From NCBI GenBank assembly GCA_936440205.1, contig OW387135.1:37116792-37180791 (forward strand): a stretch of 64,000 nucleotides of DNA. Direction: 5' to 3'. Below are positions 36,301 through 48,300 of the stretch, in pieces. How positions within the stretch are numbered: the first letter of the stretch is position 1; each line of letters begins with the position of its first letter. The notes below the pieces were generated by a model, which was given only the letters and a program-made list of their open reading frames with translations, searched no databases and had not been told where the DNA came from. The position numbers and the translations under genes are program-made. Origin of the DNA: Lepidonotus clava. Lineage: Eukaryota; Annelida; Polychaeta; Phyllodocida; Polynoidae.

Positions 36301-39300
36301 GTGTTGTATCGACTATTTGTTATCTCTACTAGGTCTATATACATTTTTAAAAATAATATTTCAATTTAATTCCACACATGAAATTTATGAGTCAATTAAA
36401 CAGACAGACATGAGCAAAAGGGAAAGATTTATGAAAAGAACAATATTTCATGTATGAATGAAATAGATATAAATAAAGACAAACATCATTAGAAATAAAA
36501 AAAACAATGTCGGTTAAATTCAGCAGGAAGAGGATGTACATTCATGTAGATAAGAGAGTGGTTACCTAATTTGGTCGGTCCTTTGGCACGGTTTCGGTGT
36601 AGAGAACACAGAGGAACGTGAGGTACAGTTAAACAAGCATGCCTGATTGAACTTGACAAGTAATCATGGTTAAGTCACTGTGTGTATATCGGGAGTTAAC
36701 GAGACTTCGAGCTTTTGTGTAAAGCATATAGAAAGCAGTATATATCTATCTATACCAAGGATCAGAAACTACTAGTCCCAGACATAGGATTGTATATTTG
36801 TGTATGTATTACAAGTTTACTTCAAGGAAATCGCTTAATGAACAAGTAATCCTATACAATGTGTGTGTGTGGTTTCTTTGTTGATGTTTCATTTAGGAAA
36901 AGAATCTTGCATTCCACATTTCATTACATAAGTCAATATGACTTGTATCTGGCTAACAATGTCAGAATCCTGTGTAAAACGTATGTCCTTCATAGCCATC
37001 TGCTGTTTTAGTAACGATCTATAATCTTATAAAACCAATCAGTCTTTGCAATAATTACAAACCAGCGCGATAAGAATGGTTGTCTTCAAAGCTAAAGAAG
37101 TTCAAATTGTCTTAGTCAACATGTAAACATAGGGAGATTCATTATACCATACGATTTGGAGTAGAAAGAGCTAGGCATTAAGATCTTATTTAACTATGCA
37201 TTAGAATGACAATTAGAATGAAAAAGAACGTAATTTTCTATTTGGAAGCTGGCTTATAAAAAGTGTCGAGTTTTGAATGAAGTGTTACTATCTGAGAGAA
37301 AGCCCCAGAAAAATAACATGCTATTTGATACGAGAACGTAAAAGTGAGACAATTCTCTACTAGCCAAAAGATTATTTTACATGGTACCCGCTGAGTGCCT
37401 GTTACACAGGGTTCACAATGGTATTATTTATACTAAGATGAAACTAAATGGTGTGATTTTACGTAATATACATAATTATTTGAAAGTCACTCTTTCTTCG
37501 CGCCTTGGTCTTCACATTGTATCTTTTCATAATTTTAGATGTAATTAGTTGTTCACAAGCTATGAAAACATCCCGAGTATGGCTAAGTACGCCGAGAAGT
37601 ATGGCAATGACGGATATACGATTGCATTTCTTGTTCCCAATTAGTGCTATATGGTATTGATACAATTCCACGTGGAGTGCTCAGCTGGGGAGCATCCCTG
37701 GAAGTACTAATTACGTGGGACAGGTGACTGGTTAAGTGTTTCAACCCGTGCAGGTGACGATCATGCGGCAGGTGAGGATACAGGTAAATAAGTGAATAGT
37801 GCACCCACAACAGTAAGGACAGTGACCCCCACCCTCTCCTACAGAAAAAACCAATAAAACTGGTGCAGGCATGTCCTACACTCAGCATCAGGTCAGCCGA
37901 CCAGTAGGCTCATACATGGAAAAACACGTTTTTATATCTAGATGTCACTCCTTGCCCTAACACTTTCTCAAAAAAAAAATCCAAAAAAACAGACCATGCA
38001 AAAAAAAAATCCAAAAAAATCGATATTATAAATTTAGATGTTAATATCTTAAGAAACTGTATTTGCGCCTTTACAGCCTCCTACTATTCTGTAAATATTA
38101 CCTGGCAACCATTATCAGAACCCGCATTATATAGGTCACAGATTGGTAATCTCATTCTTATATCCTTTGTTTTTCTTGTCATTTCTTTTACTCTTTAATA
38201 ATAAAAAGAAATGACTGGGGTTTTACATAGGATAGCACTGGCGTGGTCTAGACTACGAACTAAGCATCATGTGTGAAACCTTGGAATCCTCGTTCCTGAG
38301 ACCACAAAGCGCTTAGACGCGCATAAAAAAAAGAGTTGTGTGACGTCCACAGACGAGGCTTTGAAAAAGACATGGTATATTCCATTTATTCTATCTGGGA
38401 GAACAAACATGTCACTATCATCATTTAATCTAAGACAAAATCGTATTTCTTGTTGATTCAAGAGGTATGTTGTAACAACTGGTTTGTATCACCAAAATCG
38501 CAAATTGAGGGGGAACCGCAATAGATATCTAAGTCAGAAATTATGTAAACGTAGACTTACGTCAAAGGCTATGCTGTTGTGTAATATATTTTTGTGTAAT
38601 ATTTTTGTTATGTAATATAATTATGTGTGATAATAGGTATTACAGGACGATTCTGATGTTAACAAAAATATTGAGTTTATGTTGATAAAATATTTTGATG
38701 AAACATCAAGCAAAATGAGAAATGGAAAATTGACGCCAAACCCCCAAAACAAAATCATCTTTTCGAGTGGACATCCTTCTGGGGCACATAATCACGATAA
38801 TTTCCCACTTTATTAGAAATGCAAAACCAAACTTATACTTGACTGTTAATGTAAACTGAAATTAATCAAACATATGCACACAACAACTATCACTACCAAC
38901 TATTCACCTATTTATTTGTTAACTACTGAACAGAAAACAGAGAAATATTAATAAACCTAAAATTGAAGCAAGCAGCAGCGTAGCGAGGACATTGCCATAA
39001 TGACAAATGTGATAAGCAGCCAAGCAATGCATTTAATGTTTTCGAACATTCAATTTCAGCCAAACTGCACACAGAAAAACCAGAATAGGCCTTGGGTGAG
39101 TATGGATGTCAAAACATCGCCTCTGCGACTCGAGTGACACCCTGGATATCAGGATTATCGTGGGGGTCTTTGGGGTAGGGGGCCTCAGTCTTACCCAACC
39201 GGGCTAGAGCGCGATGGTAGGACACATTTTGAGAGAGATGGTCGGTGCTGACGGTATCCAAGCTGGTGGAGGTGGAGATGCTGAGCGGGTCGAGATGCGC

Positions 39301-42300
39301 CTTAAAGTGGCCGCGGACCTAGAAGCAGAGAGCCAGACGTCTGCGGAATCAGAAACACGCACTCACACACCATGACAGGCACAGTGAGAGAGACCATGCA
39401 CAGGGCTTTTCTCACTGTCCATTTCTGTTTTTGAATACGAAAACTATTTATCTCAGCCCCCGGGGCATGAACCAATGCTCAATATCCTACGGCCGATCAG
39501 GATCGTCAACCTAAGAAGACGTAGAGTTTCTGAAATTCAATAGTTTCTTAAGGTTTGGGGTTGCAAAAGAGTTGTGCCAGTATAGAAATGAAGCACGAAT
39601 AGCTGGCCTCCGTCAAACCGGGTAGCATTCCTTGGGGGACGGGTAAATTGTCTGAAGCAAGGCTATCTTCGCAAACCTCATGCCCAATGCCAGAAGAAAA
39701 GTAGACTTGACAGGAGGAAAATGTCTCTTTCATTGGCGAGATAGCACCTGAAACATTCGCACATTTGTTATGTAAGTAAGCCTTATTGCTAGGTTACCAG
39801 AGCCAGAGTAGAGAACCTGCTATAGAGAATCACCTGTTGAAGAGAGTTGTGTCTTAACCATATCCACAGAAGTGTTAAGCACCAAGGGGCGAGGCAGTGA
39901 GGGGACAGCTGGAGTGAACAGTAGTAAAAGGTTCGATGTTGGTATGGACCTACCTAGCTGATAGTTTGTTGTCATCAGCTCTGGAGGCACCGTCATGTCT
40001 AAATCGGCCGCGGAAATTTTGAGCGGGTCCAGTTCGGCGATGTTGTGGCCACGAGCCTAGTACGGGGCACACATCAGTGGTGGATGAGTTAAAAGGGAGG
40101 AGTGGAGGGGTCAAATAATACACATACTTTAATGAGGACAAAGCATTAAAATTGACAATTTTTAACCCGTTAATCATTAGTGTTATATGAATGCAAAAGA
40201 ATTATTTTTTCGAACCATGACTTAGCTGAGCCATTAATTTAATTTCCAATTGACAGGTGGTCTGTTATTTGTATTGCTCTGGGAATTAATTCATTGGCAA
40301 ACCTGTCAATCTCTCAAAATTAGTTAACTTTATATCACGTTTCGATTAGCTGAATATCAAGAAAATAAACAATTGAATCTCCAACTATAGGCCACTGATT
40401 TTTTTTTTACTAGGAACAAAAATAATGATAATAGGGTAACTGCGATGCATTACAAGGCCGCTGTAGACAGGAAAGTCACTAGATTGTTGAAATTTGAAAT
40501 TCAAATAACCAAATCGAAGAGACCTAATTTTAAAGCACAAATGATCTGATGTAATGGTTATCAAGGTACACATTATTATCTTCAATAGTACATTCCAAAG
40601 GTACAATTTGTATTATATACATATAAATAACATCGTAAAAGATCTAAATGCTATTAAGATTCGGCTCTTCAATTGATTTTAACTTAAATAATTAAAATTA
40701 AAGTAAAAATTGAAATATGTCGAAAAAACACAATAAAACAATGTCACTCGATTAATTACGTTTGGGATATATATATATATATATGTAACCGTGTTGGCAC
40801 GGAAATGGGGAAGGCTGAGGGGGCTTTTGAATAGTTTATATTATTAGGTTGTCTGGGTAAAGTGGAGGGTTTCATAAAAAGAACATCCATTTCCATGTAA
40901 AAACAAGCCAAGTGTTCTCTTAATATAATATAATTAATGATAAATATTGCTTGACAAAATGAGAAATTCGCCCTTTGAAATCAAAGAGTCTGAGACGTAG
41001 ACTAAGTTTATTTCTAATTGAAATGACGAATTGTAGAAATTAGTAAACATGTGTAAACTTCTATGAACATTCACATAACATGCATACATTGAGGCTTTTG
41101 TATATTATTATTGCGATGCCAAAAGTTCTTCCTTTTACATCGACCGACACACATCCCAACCCACTGGGCTAGTTACTAAGACACTGCACTAGCCCGGCTA
41201 GACTTTTGCTGGTACCCGGTACTAGTAACTCTATGCCAAGGAAAATCCCTGGTATTGTATGCTGACCAGCAGAACAGAACGATTGATCTGGACACAAAGT
41301 ATTCTAGGGACATTCCTAGGTCAGCAGAATGGGCGTTAGCTCTTAGGAAAATATGCGGGGGGACTTCTATGCAATATTTAAACCAGGCTAGGAAAATTCT
41401 GTAAAAATTCTGGTCGTCAGAGGACAGCCATTACCAAAAATCTGGTCGTCCACATATAGCTTTAGGTTGTCCACAATATATACAATTTCTTATATTCTAA
41501 ACCAGCTATCAAAATAGAAAACAATATTTTACAGGTAAATAATTTATTGATCAATTCAGAATATCAAGTCGTCTTGAGGACTACCAGAAATCAGTTTCTG
41601 GTCGTCCACCGCCATTTTCTGGTCGTTGAGGACACACAGACAGGCAGATTTTCCTAGCCTGCAAGCCCATATTACTATCAAGAAAGCCCCTTATTCTGAC
41701 CTAAACATCCCTGTAAGTTCAACGAATAAGCCAATGTATACTTCTGATAACATTATTTTCTAGAAATATCGACGGACATTGTACTGCATATATTAATATA
41801 CATGTATACATAGTTTTTTTTGGGAAGAGTGGGAGTTGTTTTTCTCGAGTTCAATCCACTGAAGACATACAAACTAAATTAATACAACGTGATAGAATTT
41901 ATCTATTGAGTCAGAAACAAACTATTGAATCGGCAATGCTATAAAAAGAAAACATTGATTCACAAAGACAAGGTTGTTTTGTCTAAAAAGGAAATACGTC
42001 AATTTCACAAAATCTACTACTGTATATTTCATCTCGAAAGTAAAACATCAGAATGATCACAATTTACTCTAATAAAAATACCATGAACAACTTTCTTCAG
42101 TTCAGTATATACAATTCAGGGCTTCAGACTGACTGCCCCTCAGGGATGTGCTATCGAAGTTTTACCCGCCTTATCGAGGAAATCACTCGCCCAAGATTCG
42201 GATCAGATTGTTATTCTGAGACTTGATGACAGAAAATGTAAACTTTCAAAATTTAAATGGAATGTCTTTTACTGTTTTAGGACATCCTGTTGAACGATAA

Positions 42301-45300
42301 CATTTTTTGAGTTCATAAGGAATTTAGTAAACGGATCTTTTAATTCTGAAAGCTCGGTAAGCCTGAGATAGTTATCGCATGTCATGTGTTTCTTTGGGGC
42401 AGATTGATCTCTGAATAAACTTCAACTAACACCTTCCCTGGGCCGGCAGGCAGCCCTCACTGTTGAGCCCTGCAATTCTACTATATAAGTAGTATACTTC
42501 AAAGCTTGAAATGAGCGGGGTAACTAGACATGTAGAAACACAAGAATCCTTGAGTTAACAGCTTGTGCCTACTGGGGACACCACCTTACCTGGTAGGACC
42601 TGATGATGGCCTGCACGGCCAGGTGGTCGTCGATCACCTTGGCGTCCGTCGGGCCCGTGGCGGGGGCGGCGTAAGGACTCAGTGAACTGCCCAGGGTCGG
42701 GGGGACGGCGTGGGCCTGGCCTGGGGGCGCGCCCGCCGTCGCACCGCGGAAGAAGGCATCCCAGGACTGCAATTATCAATAAAGAAGGCTTTAGTCCAAA
42801 GTCAATTGTTGTCACTCACAGACATACTCTTTTTTCCTTTTCTTTTTTGCAGAAGCAATGCTCGGAATCCAGTGCTTCAATACGAGGAGGAGAAGGGTGA
42901 ACTGTACCTGTCATCCCATCGCTACCTTTACGGGTTGCCTTATGGATCACTGATTTATCAGTATAACATGCAGCATAAGGACTTGCACTGGCCTTAATCT
43001 TAACTTACAAAGATAGGCCACTGCGTTTCCCGACCAATTCAGTGAAATAATATGTCCAAGACTAATTTCAATACGTTCAAACATATTCTCCGTATAGACG
43101 TTGTGCAGGTGAAGTCACAACTGCCCATAATGGAATGCCCGCCATATTTGTGATCGTTTTAAATGTACCTTTCTTAAGCATTTAGCAATTATCATTATGC
43201 TACTATTAATTGAAGTAGTCTCCCTAAATAATACTAAACAGCTATCATCATTTAGAATCTACAGATTTTGATGTATTCCATACCTACATGTTCTTGATCA
43301 CAACGTGACGATAACCAAAATGTCATCACATGACCTCGTCTGCACAAGGTCTATGCTGATATCAAGTAAAATCAAATTAATGAAAACGAAAAATAAAACC
43401 TTTTTTTTTTTTCACTTTCTGAAGTTTCATTTGTTGACCCGACACATCTTGTTAACAAATTACCCCTAACGTTGGTAAAATGAAGCAAAATGTAATAGCC
43501 TTTTTTCCTTAAACCAATGCACAGCCGTTCAAATTCAATTCAACCAATAATGTCCGCCCTTTATTAGATTTTTTTTGCATTGACGCCCTGCCTTTTGATT
43601 AGTTTACACATGTTTACTGCCTATTCCTATTATGGAATGGCTTGTACTACGTTTTTGTCTAATTCTTAAAGTTAAACTGTGTGCAAAAGATTGTAAGCGC
43701 CTAGCCTGCTGTCTAAGTTCCCTAAGGAAAAAGGGGTGAATGGGACTCGGGGGCCTAAAAATATTTTAGGGTCTCGAGGGTTTTCATGGGGGATCCGGGT
43801 CTTTGTAATTGGAGCTTCATACCTAAATAACCTTTTATAATATCTTTTCTGGTACCAAAATAAGTTTTAGATACATTTTTAAGAACTTTTGTCAAAAATT
43901 TTCAAACTTTTACAAGGTCTATCAAAAAAAAAGATAGAAATATAGAAAAGAAAAAGGTACATCCAAAAAATAGGACCTTTTTAACACCTCTGGGTCAAAA
44001 ATGGGACCTTTCTCATAGCTCTATAAATGGCAAAACCAAAGCATGACATTTTATCACCTCAGGCTAGGAAAATTCATCCAATGTTATAATCGTCTCCTTC
44101 TCTGTAGACTCCTTGGTAATGTTTTGTTGTTTTTCCAATTTGAAAGGTGTCAATGGTTAAGAATGGACATAAACTTCCATAAAGTAAAAACCATTCTTCC
44201 ATGTCAGGGATTCGTACAAAGGAATACTGGAGAACTCGGTCCGCAGGAGAACTCAGTCCTGGAGATCTCGGTCTGCTGGAGAACTCGGTCCACTGGGGAT
44301 GGCTATGCTTTCATAATGAAAAACAGACTAGATATATATCCATCTCTTCTAATAGATATCTGGGTTTCATACCTAAACGGCTAAGGCCATCAAAAAAAAT
44401 TGTTGTGTTCAGGTAACCCTACCTACCCTAAATTTTTGGCCCTACCCTAACTTTTTTTTAGGAAATTTTTAATTATTTTTTTTCAAAATCCAAAGAATTC
44501 ACCTAAAATCGTATGGAAACCCATAAAACAGCACATGGATGCTCAGAGCATGTATTTTAGATGCTAAAAATGGTTTTGGAGGATATTTGGAATATCTTTT
44601 TTATTTCCAACACTGGCCTGGTCTCTTTGGCAAGTAAAAAATAAAAAAGCAAAAAAAAAAAAAAGTTTTTTCGACCTACCTTCCCTATTTTTTTCGACCT
44701 ATGTTACCTGAACACAACAATTTTTAGATCATTGCAGTAAATTGCGATCAAAAACATTAAGTTGCCCTAACATTTTTCAAAGAAATCCTCATAATTCTTA
44801 CAATTATAGATCAATTTTAATCATCTTGGTATCATTCTAAAGCTAGGAGTCTATGCATTATGGGTCTGGGTGAAATGTGTTCCAACTGAACATTCTAAAT
44901 AATTTGGAATGTTTGGAGTGTCCCCCAAAATTTGCTGAAATTTGGTATTTTCCCTGACTTCCATCAACTTAATTCTAAATAGAATTTTCAATTTACATTT
45001 TGTCTCAATTCTTTCAAAGGGGAGTTTAGATAATTAAATTCGAAATCTAATGTGTCATTCACTTGTATGCAAGCATTATTTAGCAAATGAACACAGTCGG
45101 AAGGCTGAGGTGAAATTATGAAATATCACCATTTTGCACAGATTTTTCAAATAAGCCATCTGGACGCTGAGAAGCAATTTGAATTTTATTACAGAATGTT
45201 TGATTATTTCTTGCCTATATTTGTTGTATCTTTTTGTACAATTATCTATTATTACTATTTAATGGATATTCTGATGGGAAAGTATAAAAAATATTGCAAT

Positions 45301-48300
45301 CCTAACAGTTTATGAGGGTAACAGGTACTTTTACATCATGATAATGTCCAACTTTTAGCTTGTATCTTACCGAAAACAGCATAATTGACGTATTTGGGTT
45401 GTCTCAGGGGTCAACTGCGCTAATTTTTTTGCCTTTTGTCATGCTTATTGATATCAAAAGGTTGATATTTAGTTACATTTAAAGGTCTGATGCTACATTG
45501 GCCTTTATTCTATAAAAATATCTCAATATTAGTCCATAGTTCCATCAATCAGGCTTTGAAATAGAAAATATCAGTTTTCAAATATAGTACTTTTCACATA
45601 TAATGTGCATAACTGGCCAGGTTTTGTATATATTCCAAGGATAATTTGTCAATTTAAAGGCCGGAAAATGCTTTAAAATACCTAAAACTCAAATCTCTCA
45701 TAATATATGCCAATAATTGATGATACTTTTTCCTATCACAGTTCAAAACCTTGGAAAAGCTTAGTATGTCCTTTGATCGCTATTTGCTGCAATATAGTCT
45801 GTGGGTGGGGAACTGCCAAAATATCTTAGGGACCGAATTCTCCAGCGGACCTAGGGACCAAGTTCTCTAGCGGACCGAGATCTCCGGGACTGAGTTCGCC
45901 TGCGGCCTGAGTTCTCCAGTTACCGTACAAAGGGAAGAAATTTTATATCTAAAATCACTATTCAGTCTATTCTCTTAAAAACTAGCTCCAATTAGGATAA
46001 TACAAGGATGCAATTCAAGGTTAACGAAAAAATCTGAGACCTCAGAAAGAAAATTTGAAATTTGCTTAAACTGCTATAAATTGTGATGTAAGAAATTGAT
46101 TTTGAATTTTTTTATTGGGGTGATGATGCGAAAACATCTTAAATCAGACGAAAATCTGAAAACAGACATCCCTGATGATATAAAGATGAAGGGGTAATGT
46201 GGCAAGTCCAATATTCATATAATAACATTTTCTATTTTCTACATAAGGCCAAATAAAAAAAATTGTTGTGTTCAGGTAACATAGGTAGAAAAAATAGGGT
46301 AGGTAGGTCGAAAAAACTTTTTATTTTGGTTTTTTTTTTTTAACTTGCCAAAGAGACCCGGCCAGTGTTGGAAATAAAAAAGATATTCCAAATATCCTCA
46401 AAAAGCATTTTTAGCATCTAAAATACATGCCCTGGGTATCCATGTGCTGTTTTATGGTTTTCCATGGTACTTTAGGTCAATTCTTTGGAAAAATAATTAA
46501 AAATTTCCTAAAAAAAAGTTAGGGTAGGGCCAAAAATTTAGGGTAGGTAGGGTTACCTGAACACAAAATTTTTTTTTGTTTGGCCTAAGTATTATATATA
46601 TAAATCAAATAATATCAAATGGTAAAGAAATGAAAATACCGGGTTCAATAAATGAAAAGACTGGGTTCAATTGTCTGTTTTCCTGTTTTGTGTTTTTCAA
46701 TTTCATGACATTAGTGATAAACTATTAGTATGCAAGGCTTGCACTAGCTTTGGATTTCCTTTCGCCAATCTGGCTTAAGCAAATTCAGGAATCAGCATTT
46801 TCTTTAGCCAGATTTGGAAACATTTAGCCAAACTTCAATCTATAATGATGTATTTCAACATCCATTTGATATAAAAAGATATCACGATATGTTTATCAAG
46901 AACATATTTAAAAGGTTGAAATTTTGAAGTTTAGACAAAGGTTACTCCCAGATATCACAGGGTACCAACCGAAGTTCCATTTTCAAATTCACTGTGTTTT
47001 CCCTGAGATTTCCCTGTCCCACTGCAATTTTTCCCTATGTCATAGCAAGCAAGTAGATTATATTTAAAAGCCTCTGCATGCAGAAAAAAATTGAATAACC
47101 CAACAACAAAAAGTTGAATCCTTAATCAGGAATTTCAGAACCTGGCCAAATGAAATCCCCTGTGTTTTCCCTGTCAGGGATTTTTTTTTGCCTTTTTCCG
47201 TTTTCCCTGTGTGGTTGGTACCATGTATCACATTTCTCACCTACGTCCTCTGGGTACAGAGGAAAATGTTGCTACAGCACAGCCCCCCCCCCCCCCCCCC
47301 AGCTCCCTTTTCAAAATCCTGGATCTGCCCCCGAGGTTCTCAGATTTATTTTTACATTGTACTTGTAGTCCCAGATCCTACTTTCCTAACCTGCGCCGCA
47401 AGCCCCTCCCCTCCTGTACAGGGCTTGCCTGTAGCCCTGATCCGATCGTGAAGTTACCCTGGACATGGAGGTGGGGCACGATGGGACAAATAGGATGGCA
47501 TGAAATGTACAAACCAAGCTTCAAATTAGGAAAAATGGTGCGTAGGGCACTGGTTTTTGAGGACCATATGTAAATATTAAATGATATCCAGCCTGTTAAA
47601 CTTTTGAATCAATCCTCATTCAAACATGGCGCCTGTCTCCTTCCTCTGACGAGGGAGCAGTCAGTTTTCAGCTCAATAGACTTATCATAGTGCCTCCTGG
47701 ACAGGAGATTTCTACTAACTTTAAAATAAGAATTATCCCCTCCTGTCAAACCCGTTGCAGCGGGAATTGCAGTACATCTTTTTTAGTTGGGTCCTGTTCG
47801 TCCCTGGAATGGCAATATCCAGGGACAAATACTTTGCCTACTACTTTCCGTGATAGCATTACACTCTAGCATTACAAGAAACACAATCTGTTACATAAAA
47901 TTATATAAAAAAATTATATAATTTTATGTAACAGATTAAATATGGATGCAATATTATAATAAGAAGACATGATTATGGAGTATGAGGTGGAATATATTTC
48001 CCTCACGGCAATTTCGGACCGCGGCCGTCAGGCCAAGGTCCGAAATTGCCGTGAGGGAAATATATTCCACCGAATACGACATAAAAGTGTCTTCTTTATT
48101 TTATGTGATGGCTTCACACGGGAAAATAGTTAAAATTAGACAATTCATCGCCGCCGTCATCGCCGCCATCTTCTTTGTTTACCTAATGCTCGATGCTGAT
48201 TGGCTGAAACCATGGCAACGGTGGTCATGTGTCTCTTCTTACGCTGCGGTGCGTATAATCGGGAGAATTTTACCTCGCCTCCAGCGGGGCTTATTTCGTT

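Noticed and set aside
36560-36605. Possible third alternative OGDH exon on the minus strand, ending like KLG before a GTAACC donor
   Set aside because: No acceptor gives a phase-0 open frame starting with the RGH core; the resemblance is only a few residues.
42682-42997. Plus-strand frames over 42.7-43.0 kb
   Set aside because: Shadow of OGDH exon 2, which is GC-rich and therefore open on the other strand.
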